Source: Methanococcoides orientis
GTDB taxonomy: Archaea; Halobacteriota; Methanosarcinia; Methanosarcinales; Methanosarcinaceae
Direction of reading: 5' to 3'
Assembly (NCBI RefSeq): GCF_021184045.1
Contig: NZ_CP073710.1
Location: 62,001 to 126,000, forward strand
DNA length: 64,000 nt
The position numbers were made by a program, and so were the translations under genes. Every line of letters begins with the position of its first letter. The first letter of the stretch is position 1. The notes below the pieces were generated by a model. It was not told the DNA's origin. It saw nothing but the letters and a program-made list of their open reading frames with translations, and ran no database searches. Shown here piece by piece: positions 40,339 through 49,702 of this stretch.

Positions 40339-41022
40339 ATGGATAAGCCATTTACTTTCATCAATTCAGCAATGTCTGCTGATGGTAAGATCTCCACAAA
40401 GGAACGAAAGCAGGTTCGCATCTCCGGTGATGTGGACTTTGATCGGATGGATGAGCTTCGTGCAACTTCTGATGCCATCATGGTTGGAATAGGTACTATT
40501 CTTGCAGATGATCCAAGTCTTACTGTTAAGTCTGAAGAACGCAGATCTGCTCGCAAGAGCAAAGGTGCTGATGAAAATCCGGTTCGTATTGTAATTGATA
40601 GTAAAGCGAGAACTCCTCTGGATGCTGATATCTTCATAAAAGGAGAGGGTAAACGTATAATTGCAGTTTCAGGTTCAGCACCTGTTAATAAGGTTGAGGT
40701 ACTTCAGCAGAAAGCATTGGTCATAAGAACAGGGGATGAGAAGGTTGATCTGTCTGCATTAATGAAAGAACTGAATTACATGGGTATAAAGCGCCTTATG
40801 TTAGAGGGCGGAGCAACTCTTAACTGGGCTATGCTTTCAAACGGTCTTGTAGATGAAGTATATTCATTCGTAGGCAATCTGTTGATAGGTGGTGCCAGTG
40901 CTCCAACTCTTGTTGATGGTACTGGTTTTGCAGAATCTGATATCCTATCGCTGGAACTTAAGAGTATGGAAAAGATGGATGAAGGGGTTCTCCTGAAGTG
41001 GGCTGTCATTAACAATAACTAA
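40339..41022 (+). CDS. 2,5-diamino-6-ribosylaminopyrimidinone 5'-phosphate reductase
   Basis: This 227-aa RibD C-terminal-like reductase acts in archaeal riboflavin (and so F420/FAD) synthesis; it reduces the ribosyl side chain with NAD(P)H. Typical segments are FINSAMSADGKISTKERKQ, DAIMVGIGTILADDPSLT, NPVRIVIDSKARTPLDADIF and LMLEGGATLNWAMLSNGLVDE. The start ATG 40339 follows from homology. Confidence 0.92.
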   Translation: MDKPFTFINSAMSADGKISTKERKQVRISGDVDFDRMDELRATSDAIMVGIGTILADDPSLTVKSEERRSARKSKGADENPVRIVIDSKARTPLDADIFIKGEGKRIIAVSGSAPVNKVEVLQQKALVIRTGDEKVDLSALMKELNYMGIKRLMLEGGATLNWAMLSNGLVDEVYSFVGNLLIGGASAPTLVDGTGFAESDILSLELKSMEKMDEGVLLKWAVINNN

Positions 41023-41188
41023 TAATTTGGCATGTTCTATTATTTTTCCATTTTTTTTCAACATCGGTTTTGTCACATTGTGTCTAAATCGTGCAAAACC
41101 TTTAAATTAAAACAATGCTACTTTTATTCATGTACCGATATAATGATTCCTTAAATAAGATTATGTCATAGTTTTAACTGGTGATGGT

Positions 41189-41695
41189 ATGAAGTCCAAA
41201 ATATATCTTCTTGGATTGATCTTGGGCGTGGTCCTTGTTGCAGGGTGTGTTGCAGAGTTACCTCCTGTAGATGATGCCGGATCATTGGAATCGGGTGAAA
41301 GGGCAGCTATCCTTGTTACAGATCAGCAGCAAATAGATGATGCACTTGAAAATGGTCCTGTTCTAATCAAAGCAGGTGCTGATTGGTGTCCCCCATGCAG
41401 ACAATTGGATCCGGTCATCGATGGGCTTGCAAGAGACTATGAAGGGCGTGCAACAGTTATGTATATTGACACTGAGCTCACTCCAGGGCTTGGCGCCAAA
41501 TTCAATGTATATTCAATACCTGATACAACTGTGATCGTTGACATTGAAGATGGAAATTATGTATTCATGAGGTATGGTGGTGTAAAAGAAATGGATCGTA
41601 ATAAAGCCAGAATTATCGGTTATATGGATAAGGGTACTTTTGAAACGATCCTCGATCATGCGATCGAATACAGGGAAGATATTTCCGAGGGTTAA
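41189..41695 (+). CDS. Thioredoxin-like lipoprotein
   Basis: This 168-aa protein has a signal peptide ending in a lipobox (VLVAGC, Cys at about residue 20), then a thioredoxin fold with active site WCPPC and the cis-proline segment YSIPDT. It would be lipid-anchored on the outer face of the membrane as a disulfide reductase. The CcdA-like gene follows at 43 bp; CcdA passes electrons across the membrane to such proteins, so the two form a thiol-reducing relay. In other organisms that relay reduces apocytochrome c before heme attachment. Confidence 0.9.
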   Translation: MKSKIYLLGLILGVVLVAGCVAELPPVDDAGSLESGERAAILVTDQQQIDDALENGPVLIKAGADWCPPCRQLDPVIDGLARDYEGRATVMYIDTELTPGLGAKFNVYSIPDTTVIVDIEDGNYVFMRYGGVKEMDRNKARIIGYMDKGTFETILDHAIEYREDISEG

Positions 41696-41738
41696 TATTT
41701 CTTTGAATAGATTTTATATTGGTATTGGGTGATTGAAA

Positions 41739-42383
41739 ATGGAATTTGGAGGGGTGACACCGCTAGCGGCATTTATGGCAGGGTTGATCAGTATATTTTC
41801 TCCCTGTGTCCTTCCACTCCTGCCCGCAATATTTGCTTATTCGACCTCTAAAGGACCTTTAAGGCCCTTTGCAATAGTGCTCGGTCTTACAATATCTTTT
41901 ACCGTTATGGGGGTTGTAACATCTGCATTTGGTTCGTTGTTCCAGCAATATCTTCCATATCTTAGCTTATTTGCAGGTCTTATTATCATACTTTTTGGAG
42001 TCACACTACTCTTTGATCTTGGTACCTTCAACATATCTGGTAGCTTTTCTGGAATTGGTGTACAAGAAAAAGGTCTTCTTGGGGGTTTACTTTTTGGAAT
42101 GTCGCTCGGCATCATATGGATACCCTGTGTAGGTCCGATATTAGCATCCATTCTTACATTGGTGGCTATTGAAGGCGACATTGCCTATGGTGCTTTCCTG
42201 CTTTTCATTTACTCAATGGGGGTAGGTATCCCAATGCTTGTGATAGCATATTCTGCGAATATTTCTTCATCAGCTCTTAGCAGCATCGCGAAGTATGACT
42301 CGTATCTCAAAAAAGGTGCAGGTATAGTATTGATATTTGTTGGTCTGTGGATGCTTTATACCAATGTCCTGTTAAGACTATAA
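41739..42383 (+). CDS. ccdA: Cytochrome c biogenesis / thiol-transfer membrane protein (CcdA family)
   Basis: This 214-aa membrane protein has six hydrophobic helices. The first helix carries ISIFSPCVLPLLPA and the fourth IIWIPCVGPILAS, the two conserved Pro-Cys motifs of CcdA/DsbD that pass reducing power inward to outward. The ATG 41739 is preferred to TTG 41733. It is co-oriented with the thioredoxin lipoprotein. A pentaheme cytochrome c is found later in the window, so a role in its maturation is plausible. Confidence 0.92.
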   Translation: MEFGGVTPLAAFMAGLISIFSPCVLPLLPAIFAYSTSKGPLRPFAIVLGLTISFTVMGVVTSAFGSLFQQYLPYLSLFAGLIIILFGVTLLFDLGTFNISGSFSGIGVQEKGLLGGLLFGMSLGIIWIPCVGPILASILTLVAIEGDIAYGAFLLFIYSMGVGIPMLVIAYSANISSSALSSIAKYDSYLKKGAGIVLIFVGLWMLYTNVLLRL

Positions 42384-42482
42384 TCTCTCTATATGGGGAG
42401 TTATTGCTACGATCATAACAGATGAAGCCTAATGGTAATAATAGGAATAAAAAAAGATTGAAGAAAAGATCGGTGTATGGTA

Positions 42483-43208
42483 TCAACACTCGTCCTTTTC
42501 TTTTGCAATGGCAACAAGCTCGTTGACACAGGCAACAGCCATTGGTGTTCCGCCACGTGTTCCAATGCAGGTGATAGATGGAACGTCCATCTTCCTTACT
42601 TCTTCCTTGGATTCTGCTGCGTTGACGAACCCAACAGGGGTTCCGACTATAAGTGCCGGTTTGATGCCGTGCTCTATCATCCTGCACACTGCAAGTGCTG
42701 CAGATGGTGCATTTCCGATAGCCACAATAGAACCTTCAAGCCTGTCCCTTGCTAATAGGAATCCTGCAGCAGTTCTTGTGATGCCATATTTCTTGGCAAC
42801 TTCTGCATTCTGGTCTTCATCAAGGACACAGATTACTTCACAGTCATGTCCTTTCTTTGTAATTCCAGCTTTGACCATGTTGATATCTACGAAAATTGGA
42901 GCGCCATTTTTAATAGCTTCAACTCCCGCATCTACAGGATTGTTGGTGTAGGACATAATATCTGCAACTGATGGATCTCCTGTGGAGATCACACAACGTT
43001 GAGTTACACGTTCTTCTGGGGTTTCCTTTTCTCCCTTAACTATAAGGTCGTGAGCAATGCGACGACTTGTCATGTAGATGGTCTTAGCTTCATCTGTGCG
43101 AGCACCCGAGTCAGAACAATCTTTAATAAGCTCCTGATCGATGTTAACTGTCATCTCTACCAGATCTTCAAGTTCCGGGATGTCCTTATTTTTGTTTTCA
43201 GTAGTCAT
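42483..43208 (-). CDS. cbiC: Cobalt-precorrin-8 methylmutase
   Basis: This 241-aa CbiC moves a methyl group from C11 to C12 to give cobyrinate. Family stretches include RRIAHDLI, STGDPSVADIMSYTNN, FVDINMVKAGI, GNAPSAALAV and GTPVGFVNAAESK. It is the last gene of the cobalamin cluster and overlaps cbiH by 11 bp. ATG 43208 has GAGG upstream. Confidence 0.95.
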   Translation of the reverse strand: MTTENKNKDIPELEDLVEMTVNIDQELIKDCSDSGARTDEAKTIYMTSRRIAHDLIVKGEKETPEERVTQRCVISTGDPSVADIMSYTNNPVDAGVEAIKNGAPIFVDINMVKAGITKKGHDCEVICVLDEDQNAEVAKKYGITRTAAGFLLARDRLEGSIVAIGNAPSAALAVCRMIEHGIKPALIVGTPVGFVNAAESKEEVRKMDVPSITCIGTRGGTPMAVACVNELVAIAKEKDEC

Positions 43209-44001
43209 ATTTCCTCTGATACCCCCTGGGTGTGATTATCTTCTCGCCTTTCTCACTCTTCCAGATGCGAGAGTCAGCATTACAGACAATGATCATTGTG
43301 CTCATGTCTACCCAGTCATTATAGTCAAGCACATCTTCAAGGGTTGTGACAATGTAGTCCTGGCTCTCTCCACGAAGTGCATTCTTGACAAGTCCTACTG
43401 GCACTGATCCGTCCTTGTGCTTCTTTATGATCTCAATAGCCCTTGAGAAATTGGAATGGCGCTGCCTGCTCTTTGGGTTGTATAGTGATATCACAAAATC
43501 AGCAGATGCTGCTGCATCCAGGCGCTTCTCAATTACTTCCCATGGTGTAAGGAGGTCACTAAGACTGATAACTGAAAAGTCATTTACAATAGGTGCACCG
43601 AGTACACTTGCACCGGCAGTGATGGCAGTAACTCCGGGAAGCACTTCTACATCGACATCAAGATCTTCGTGCTCTGCAACTTCAAGAACAAGACCTGCCA
43701 TACCATAGACATTTGCATCTCCACCGCTTATCATGGAAACGACCTTGTTCTCTTTAGCAAGGTTTACTGCCTTTTTAGCACGGTCTACTTCTTTACCCAT
43801 TGCACTGCGGATGATCTCCTGTTCGCCCAGGAGACTTTCCATCTGATCAAGATAGGTGCCGTTGCCGACAATATAATCTGAATTCAGTATAACGTCTCTG
43901 GCACGTACAGTAAGCTGTTCAACAGAGCCAGGTCCAATGCCGATAATAAATAATTTACCATTTTCATTTTCATTCTGCGATTGCAATTGTGATCCTTCCA
44001 T
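43198..44001 (-). CDS. cbiH: Cobalt-precorrin-3 C17-methyltransferase
   Basis: This 267-aa SAM methyltransferase does the C17 methylation and ring contraction. FIIGIGPGSVEQLTVRA, MISGGDANVYGMAGLVLEV, VLPGVTAITAGASVLGAPI and SLYNPKSRQR are typical of CbiH/CobJ. The exact start is unclear: ATG 44001 overlaps the upstream cbiG-C gene by 32 bp, while TTG 43986 is better spaced from a GGA. Confidence 0.94.
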   Translation of the reverse strand: MEGSQLQSQNENENGKLFIIGIGPGSVEQLTVRARDVILNSDYIVGNGTYLDQMESLLGEQEIIRSAMGKEVDRAKKAVNLAKENKVVSMISGGDANVYGMAGLVLEVAEHEDLDVDVEVLPGVTAITAGASVLGAPIVNDFSVISLSDLLTPWEVIEKRLDAAASADFVISLYNPKSRQRHSNFSRAIEIIKKHKDGSVPVGLVKNALRGESQDYIVTTLEDVLDYNDWVDMSTMIIVCNADSRIWKSEKGEKIITPRGYQRKYDY

Positions 44002-44323
44002 ATACTTTTTTTTCCAGTATCAATTTCTTATTATCAGATAATGCTAATGCTGCCGGCTCAGCAACACCTTTGAGGCCAAATCGGCTTGCCTGTGAGTCGG
44101 ATGGCACTTCAAAAGCGTTCAGGACGTCATCAGGCAGGAACTTTATCTCAAATCCCATTTTATCTATCGCTTCTATAAGGCCGGTCTCGTTCTCCTTTAG
44201 GGTGGATGATGCGAACATCTTTATTTCACTTTCATCCCTTCCGACCTCATTCAAAGCATGCTTTACAGCATCGATGACCTCTTCGGATGATACGCCTCTG
44301 CGAGCACCTATTCCAAAGTACAT
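43970..44323 (-). CDS. CbiG C-terminal domain protein
   Basis: This 117-aa protein corresponds to the CbiG_C domain. YFGIGARRGVSSEEVIDAV and ASSTLKENETGLIEA are family motifs, with SRFGLKGVAEPAALAL near the end. CbiG opens the delta-lactone and loses acetaldehyde in the anaerobic pathway. In this genome the gene is split: this ATG (44323) overlaps the stop of the N-terminal gene, and the break falls at the usual linker, suggesting true fission rather than a frameshift. Confidence 0.88.
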   Translation of the reverse strand: MYFGIGARRGVSSEEVIDAVKHALNEVGRDESEIKMFASSTLKENETGLIEAIDKMGFEIKFLPDDVLNAFEVPSDSQASRFGLKGVAEPAALALSDNKKLILEKKVYGRITIAIAE

Positions 44324-44859
44324 TACTGGTCCGCCTTATCTTTTTTCAACACCGAAACATCATTTTCCACGATAACTATCTTTGGCCCCTTTATCTCCAG
44401 GACTTCCACGTCCTGATCAAGCAGAGCACAGTTAACGTCCCTCGTGGATTCCTTGTTAACGATGTCGTATCCCAGCTTTGCTGCAATACCTTCTACAGAG
44501 TTGCGATTGTGTACTTCAGTAGCTGTAGTTATAACGGGAACTACGCCCATCTCGGATATTTTGCGTACAAGCTCATTTGCACCATGATGTCCTCCGAGCA
44601 GTGATATGGCGAAGTTCAGATTGGAATCGACCACCACTACGGCGGGGTCTTCCCATTTATCGACTACCAGTGGTGCGATCTCACGCACGACTATCCCTGT
44701 TGCAAAGACTGCAACCAATGCCTGGTAGTCTTTGAAGATCTCCTCAAAGATCCCCTTTTTGTAAATAATAACATCTGCATCGATGTGGTCTGCAAGTTTG
44801 TTGGCCACATCGAGGTTACGTTCAAATGTTATTACAGCGGTTTTTGTGCTACTCCGTAT
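44323..44859 (-). CDS. CbiG N-terminal and central domains, apparent ATA start
   Basis: The coding part includes [20 protein letters not shown], then [21 protein letters not shown] and the central [15 protein letters not shown], matching CbiG. The first GTG (44808) would cut within the conserved N-terminal strand. Upstream in frame there is no ATG, GTG or TTG, but AGGAGG (44873-44868) is followed by 8 nt and ATA at 44859. This gives a 178-aa product starting [10 protein letters not shown] after the initiator, overlapping cbiF by 28 bp. It works with the C-terminal gene next door. Confidence 0.8.
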   Translation of the reverse strand: MRSSTKTAVITFERNLDVANKLADHIDADVIIYKKGIFEEIFKDYQALVAVFATGIVVREIAPLVVDKWEDPAVVVVDSNLNFAISLLGGHHGANELVRKISEMGVVPVITTATEVHNRNSVEGIAAKLGYDIVNKESTRDVNCALLDQDVEVLEIKGPKIVIVENDVSVLKKDKADQ

Positions 44860-45563
44860 AAGTGTGACCTCCTGTAATCGACAGGGTCTACTACACCGCC
44901 GATAAGGATCATTGCGGAACGTATGATGCCTTCATCCTTTACCTTCTGTGCAATGTCCGCTACTGTGCCATAAATAATCTTCTGGTCAGGCCAGGATGCG
45001 TGGAATACAACAGCTACCGGGGTATCGTCTGAATACTCTACCTTTTCCATGATCTCTTCGATCTTTTGGGTGCCGAGGAAGACTGCCATTGTTGTATTGT
45101 GTTTTGAGAGACCTTTCAGATCATCTTCTTCCAGTGTCTTTCCTGCAGGGCGTGTGATGATGAGGGTGTCGGAAACACCATTGAGTGTAAGCTGGGTGCC
45201 AAGTGCTGCAGCGGTTGCGAAAACAGAAGAGACTCCTGGTACACGCTCTACTGTAATATCGTACTTCTTCAGCTCTTCCATCTGCTCAACGACGTTACCG
45301 TAGAGGGATGGATCTCCGCTGTGCAGGCGTACGACCTTCTTTCCTTCCTTAATGGCATCTGCCATTTTCTTTGTGATCTCGTCAAGGGTCAGGCCATAAC
45401 TATCTACCTTCTCTCCCTTACAGTAGTTGACGACTTCAGGGTTCACAAGTGAACCTGCGTAGACAACAAGATCTGCTTCTTCCAGTTTCTCGCGTCCAAG
45501 AAGTGTGATAAGTTTTGGGTTTCCCGGTCCGGCACCCACAAAAGTAATTACGTTATCTGTCAT
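44832..45563 (-). CDS. cbiF: Cobalt-precorrin-4 C11-methyltransferase
   Basis: This 243-aa CbiF/CobM has the SAM-methyltransferase motifs [56 protein letters not shown] and the C-terminal [16 protein letters not shown]. The upstream gene cbiL ends 14 bp before its ATG. It overlaps the next gene, cbiG-N, if the ATA start is accepted. Confidence 0.95.
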   Translation of the reverse strand: MTDNVITFVGAGPGNPKLITLLGREKLEEADLVVYAGSLVNPEVVNYCKGEKVDSYGLTLDEITKKMADAIKEGKKVVRLHSGDPSLYGNVVEQMEELKKYDITVERVPGVSSVFATAAALGTQLTLNGVSDTLIITRPAGKTLEEDDLKGLSKHNTTMAVFLGTQKIEEIMEKVEYSDDTPVAVVFHASWPDQKIIYGTVADIAQKVKDEGIIRSAMILIGGVVDPVDYRRSHLYGVAQKPL

Positions 45564-45577
45564 TTAAGATGGCCTCT

Positions 45578-46189
45578 TTAGTCCTTTTTCGCATACACGA
45601 TGCTGAAGTAGTTTCCTTTTTCAGGGATCTCTTCTGAGTTCTTGATAATAACTTCTCTGTCAGAGAATAGTCTCTCTGCAAAGACAAATTCGTTATATCC
45701 TTCCTTTCTAAAGTCATCCATGATCTCTTTTGGATGGACTGCCTTGAGTCTGATCTTGTGCTTCTTTTCAGATCCATCGCTGACCTCAAAGGAGCTATCA
45801 ACTTCTGCATCAGCTCTTGCAGCAAAGGATGTTATTGAACTTATTCCCGGTACTGTTGAAGTTTCAACGTCAGGGTAATGCTTGTTCATGACACGCTTCA
45901 GGTGTGTGAACGTGGAAAAGAAATTTGGATCTCCTATAAGACCGAAAGCGACAGTTCCGTTTCTTGATTCATCTGCAATAAGGTCAGCATTCTTCTTCCA
46001 TACTTCGTTCAGAACATCATAGTCCCTTAACATTGGGAAATCCAGAATCACTGGTGTCGCATATGGTTCTACAAGTTTTGCTGCCATATCTCCAGGTACA
46101 TACACCTTATCGCTGCTCTTGAGAATTTCCACAGCTTTAAGTGTAAGAAGTTCCGGGTCACCTGGGCCAAGTCCTACTCCTATCAACAT
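45578..46189 (-). CDS. cbiL: Cobalt-precorrin-2 C20-methyltransferase
   Basis: This 203-aa protein has the first CbiL motif LIGVGLGPGDPELLTLKAVEI, FGLIGDPNFFSTFTHLK and VPGISSITSFAARADAEVD. It carries out the first methylation specific to the corrin branch in the cobalt-early route. cbiT lies 65 bp upstream. Confidence 0.94.
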   Translation of the reverse strand: MLIGVGLGPGDPELLTLKAVEILKSSDKVYVPGDMAAKLVEPYATPVILDFPMLRDYDVLNEVWKKNADLIADESRNGTVAFGLIGDPNFFSTFTHLKRVMNKHYPDVETSTVPGISSITSFAARADAEVDSSFEVSDGSEKKHKIRLKAVHPKEIMDDFRKEGYNEFVFAERLFSDREVIIKNSEEIPEKGNYFSIVYAKKD

Positions 46190-46254
46190 TTTTCTATCTC
46201 CACTGTATTATAAATATTATCGATTATGTATCATTAAAGGCGTCAGTTCCTTTT

Positions 46255-46812
46255 TCATTCACTCTGCAGTTTACCTACTACAATATAGACCGGGTTCTCG
46301 GGTTTGAACATTGTTTCGCCTGTAAGTTCATAACCCCTGGTAATGGTGACGTGGATGACCTCTGAGTATATTCCCAGTTCTTTCATCTTATTCATCACAC
46401 TGACCACGGTTTCGATCCTTACCGCGTTAACAACAATATTTCTTGCCTTTTTCTTATAGAGCACATCCAGTACCTTGGATATGTTCTTTGTCCCGCCTAC
46501 AAACGCACAGTCAATGGATCCTATCTCAGCGTTCTCATCAATAGATTCGGAAGATTCACCACTAATTAGTGTAACATCCTCAACGCCGAAGTTCCTGAAG
46601 TTCTGTCTTGCAACATCGATTGCTTTTTCTCTTGCATCGATGGCAACGACCTTAAGGCCACGTGCTATTTTCGATGCTTCAATAGAAACAGCACCTGTTC
46701 CACATCCTACATCATAGAATGTGATCCCGTCTTTCAGGTCCATTTTTGATAGTGATATCGCAATGACCTCTGGCTTTGTTGGCCCTCCGCTTATGTGCAA
46801 TAGATCTGACAT
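46255..46812 (-). CDS. cbiT: Cobalt-precorrin-6B C15-methyltransferase (decarboxylating)
   Basis: This 185-aa class I methyltransferase shows GGPTKPEVIAISLSKMDL, then DVGCGTGAVSIEAS and GSIDCAFVGGTKNISKVL, the CbiT pattern. It methylates C15 and decarboxylates C12 acetate. It is the first gene of the minus-strand cobalamin operon (cbiT-L-F-G-G-H-C) and divergent from cbiP, so one shared intergenic region (46813-46888) may control both directions. Confidence 0.92.
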   Translation of the reverse strand: MSDLLHISGGPTKPEVIAISLSKMDLKDGITFYDVGCGTGAVSIEASKIARGLKVVAIDAREKAIDVARQNFRNFGVEDVTLISGESSESIDENAEIGSIDCAFVGGTKNISKVLDVLYKKKARNIVVNAVRIETVVSVMNKMKELGIYSEVIHVTITRGYELTGETMFKPENPVYIVVGKLQSE

Positions 46813-46888
46813 TTTTCACCTAACTAAAGTAAATTGGAGTTAATTAGATATAGCATAATAAACGTTGTCACATAAAAGGTTGTTGTGA

Positions 46889-48364
46889 ATGAATACTAAA
46901 AAACATCTGTTAATATTGGGAACAGCATCTCATGTTGGCAAGAGTGCAGTTGTGACCGGTCTTTGTCGCATACTTTCAGCTAACCATAAGGTTGCTCCTT
47001 TCAAAGCACAGAACATGAGTCTTAACTCATGGATCACACAGGACGGGAAAGAGATCGGCATCGCTCAGGCAATACAGGCGATGGCAGCAGGCATTGAGCC
47101 GACTGCAGACATGAATCCTGTACTGCTTAAGCCCAAAGGGGATCGTGTTTCACAGGTAATACTCCTGGGGGAGCCCTATGCTGACAAAAGTGCAGGCTCA
47201 TACTATGACTCCATAGAGGAAACTCATGATGTTCTCAGAGGTGCACTTCAAAGGCTCGCAGATGAGTACGATATCATTGTTATGGAAGGCGCCGGCGGCG
47301 CTGCTGAGATCAATCTCTATGAGCGCGATATTGTCAATATCGGTACTGCAAGACTGACCGATGCGCCTATCATTCTGGTAGGGGATATCGAAAGAGGTGG
47401 TGTTTTTGCAAGTATTTATGGTACTATTGAGCTCCTGCCTGAGGATGTACGTAAGAATGTCTGCGGTTTTATCATAAACAAGTTCAGAGGCGATCCTACA
47501 ATACTGGAGTCCGGTCTTACTGAGCTTGAAGAGCGCACAGGTATCCCTGTTCTTGGGGTTCTTCCACATTTCAAGCTGCGTATTCCTTCTGAGGATTCCG
47601 TATCCATTGGTGATAAGTCCTCTGACGATGCCGGAGTTCATGATGTTGATATTGCGGTCATACGCCTTCCCAGGATCTCCAATTTCACGGATTTCGAGCC
47701 TCTGGAACGTATGGCAAAGGTGAGATATGTGGATCTTGATGATGATCTTGGTACTCCTGATGCGATTATAATCCCTGGTACTAAGAACACTACCAGTGAC
47801 CTGCACGATCTAATGGAAAGTGGAATGGCTGGAAAAATAAGATCCTTTAATGGTAAGGTCCCGATACTTGGTATCTGTGGCGGTTACCAGATGCTTGGAA
47901 ATTCAATTGTTGATTCCGGCATTGAAGGCGGCGAATCTGCTCGCTTTGAAGGTCTTGGCCTGCTCGACATTGATACTGTGTTCGATGCATATGAGAAACG
48001 AACAGTTCAGGTAACGAAAACCATTAACGAATGTGGTCCTATTCTAGGATGCATAAATGGTGAGGTTGTAAAGGGATATGAGATCCATATGGGCATGTCA
48101 ACATCAAATAGACCGGTTTTCGGAGATGATGGTTGCGCTGATGAAAGTGGTCTTGTGATCGGCACATATCTTCATGGATTATTTGAGAACCAGAATGTCA
48201 GGCATGCTCTTATAAGATATCTGGCTGAAAAGAAGGGTCTGGTCTTTGAAGATGAGGACATTCCTGAGCAGGATCCTTATGACGAACTTGCTGATGTTAT
48301 GCGAGAACGTCTGGATATGCCTCGTATCTATGAAATGCTTGGATTAGGTCCTGAAGGGCTCTGA
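46889..48364 (+). CDS. cobQ: Cobyric acid synthase
   Basis: This 491-aa glutamine-dependent amidotransferase amidates the b, d, e and g side chains of adenosylcobyrinate a,c-diamide. The N-terminal synthetase domain has GTASHVGKSAVVTGLCRIL and PFKAQNMSLNSW; the C-terminal glutaminase domain has ILGICGGYQMLG with the nucleophilic Cys and GTYLHGLFEN. Length fits the family. It is divergent from cbiT. The cbi naming (cbiP) also applies. Confidence 0.95.
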   Translation: MNTKKHLLILGTASHVGKSAVVTGLCRILSANHKVAPFKAQNMSLNSWITQDGKEIGIAQAIQAMAAGIEPTADMNPVLLKPKGDRVSQVILLGEPYADKSAGSYYDSIEETHDVLRGALQRLADEYDIIVMEGAGGAAEINLYERDIVNIGTARLTDAPIILVGDIERGGVFASIYGTIELLPEDVRKNVCGFIINKFRGDPTILESGLTELEERTGIPVLGVLPHFKLRIPSEDSVSIGDKSSDDAGVHDVDIAVIRLPRISNFTDFEPLERMAKVRYVDLDDDLGTPDAIIIPGTKNTTSDLHDLMESGMAGKIRSFNGKVPILGICGGYQMLGNSIVDSGIEGGESARFEGLGLLDIDTVFDAYEKRTVQVTKTINECGPILGCINGEVVKGYEIHMGMSTSNRPVFGDDGCADESGLVIGTYLHGLFENQNVRHALIRYLAEKKGLVFEDEDIPEQDPYDELADVMRERLDMPRIYEMLGLGPEGL

Positions 48365-48572
48365 TCCGCATTTGACTTTTACTTTACTTTTCTTTTCCTT
48401 TTTCTTTTTTTCTCTTCAGATCATATCTATCCTCCTTTTGCATTAACTTCTTCTTTTGTTTCCTGCTGATGTATTTACATTATCAGTTTCATCAGCATCT
48501 GTATTATGTGGATGTGGCTTGATCTGCATTGTATTCTCTATCTCTTTTTTCCTTTCTGCGAACTGAATAAAG

Positions 48573-48609
48573 TTTATATACAAAGACATTTGTTATACAT
48601 TATTGTACA
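48573..48609 (+). promoter_or_regulatory. trp operon promoter with TGTACA operator candidate
   Basis: A TATA box (GTTTATATAC, 48572-48581) is followed by TGTACA (48604-48609) at the likely transcription start, within TTATTGTACACAATTATAC. In Methanothermobacter the regulator TrpY binds TGTACA boxes in the trp promoter. A similar operator here is inference; no trpY gene is in the window. Confidence 0.5.
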
Positions 48610-48640
48610 CAATTATACATTAATGCAAGAAGGTGTCATG

Positions 48641-49702
48641 ATGAAACGTTGTCTCCAAAAATTAATTGATGGTTATGATCTGACAATGGCCGAGGCAGAA
48701 GCAGCCATGGAGCAGATACTCGAAAATGCTACAGACGCGCAGATCGGTGCATTTGTAATGGGTATGAAGATGAAAGGCGAGACTCCGGAAGAGGTCGCAG
48801 GATTTGTAAAGGCCATGCTGAAAGAGGCTAATCTGATATCTCCTGATGTATCAGGTACTCTTGTGGATATAGTTGGTACAGGTGGTGACCGCCACAACAC
48901 TATCAATATTTCAACAACAGCTGCTATTGTTGCAGCAGCTGCAGGGGTTACTGTGGCAAAACACGGTAACTTTTCCTTCACATCCCTCTCAGGAAGTGCG
49001 GATGTCCTTAGGGAGCTCGGGATAAAGATAGACCTTGAACCCGATCAGGTCAAAAAATCGATTGAGGACATTGGAATTGGCTTTATGCTCGCCCCGAAGT
49101 TCCATCCTGCAATGAAGAGGGTAGTGGGACCACGGAAAGAGCTTGGGGTAAGGACTATGTTCAATATTCTCGGTCCTCTGACAAATCCTGCGGGTGCAAA
49201 GTCACAGGTCATAGGTGTCTTCGACAAGAACCTGTGCAGGCTTATGGCAGAAGTTCTCTGCAAGCTTGGTAAGGAGCATATACTAGTACTTCACGGCGAT
49301 GGAATGGATGAGGTCAGTACAATTTCCGAAACATACGTCGTTGAGCTCAAGGACGGCGCAATCTCAACATATACAATAACTCCTGAGGACCTGGGGATCC
49401 CGAGGGCTAAAGCTACTGATATTGTAGGTGGTACTCCGGAAGAGAATGCCCGGGATATTCTTTACATCTTCAATGGTGAAAAAGGTCCGAAACGTGATAT
49501 TGTCGTCGTCAATGCTGCAGCTGCGATCTACGTTGCAGGTATGGCTGATTCCATAAAGGAAGCCATCCCGATTGCAGAAGAGGCAATTGATAGTGGCAAA
49601 GCATTAGATAAATTGAAGGAGTTCATCGAATTCACATCCGGCGAAAAGGTGGAAAATGAATCACTCAACACGTGTCAAAGTATGCGGCATGAAGTCTGTT
49701 GA
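48641..49702 (+). CDS. trpD: Anthranilate phosphoribosyltransferase
   Basis: This 353-aa enzyme joins anthranilate and PRPP. VDIVGTGGDRHNTINISTTAA is the PRPP-binding signature, followed by KHGNFSFTSLSGSADVL and KFHPAMKRVVGPRKELGVRTMFNILGPL. Start: ATG 48641 (or 48638), 5 nt after AGGTG. The last residues overlap trpF by 47 bp. First gene of trpDFEG. Confidence 0.95.
   Translation: MKRCLQKLIDGYDLTMAEAEAAMEQILENATDAQIGAFVMGMKMKGETPEEVAGFVKAMLKEANLISPDVSGTLVDIVGTGGDRHNTINISTTAAIVAAAAGVTVAKHGNFSFTSLSGSADVLRELGIKIDLEPDQVKKSIEDIGIGFMLAPKFHPAMKRVVGPRKELGVRTMFNILGPLTNPAGAKSQVIGVFDKNLCRLMAEVLCKLGKEHILVLHGDGMDEVSTISETYVVELKDGAISTYTITPEDLGIPRAKATDIVGGTPEENARDILYIFNGEKGPKRDIVVVNAAAAIYVAGMADSIKEAIPIAEEAIDSGKALDKLKEFIEFTSGEKVENESLNTCQSMRHEVC

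Noticed and set aside
48506-48640. In-frame upstream extension of trpD
   Set aside because: It covers the TATA box and operator; family start and Shine-Dalgarno place the start at 48641.
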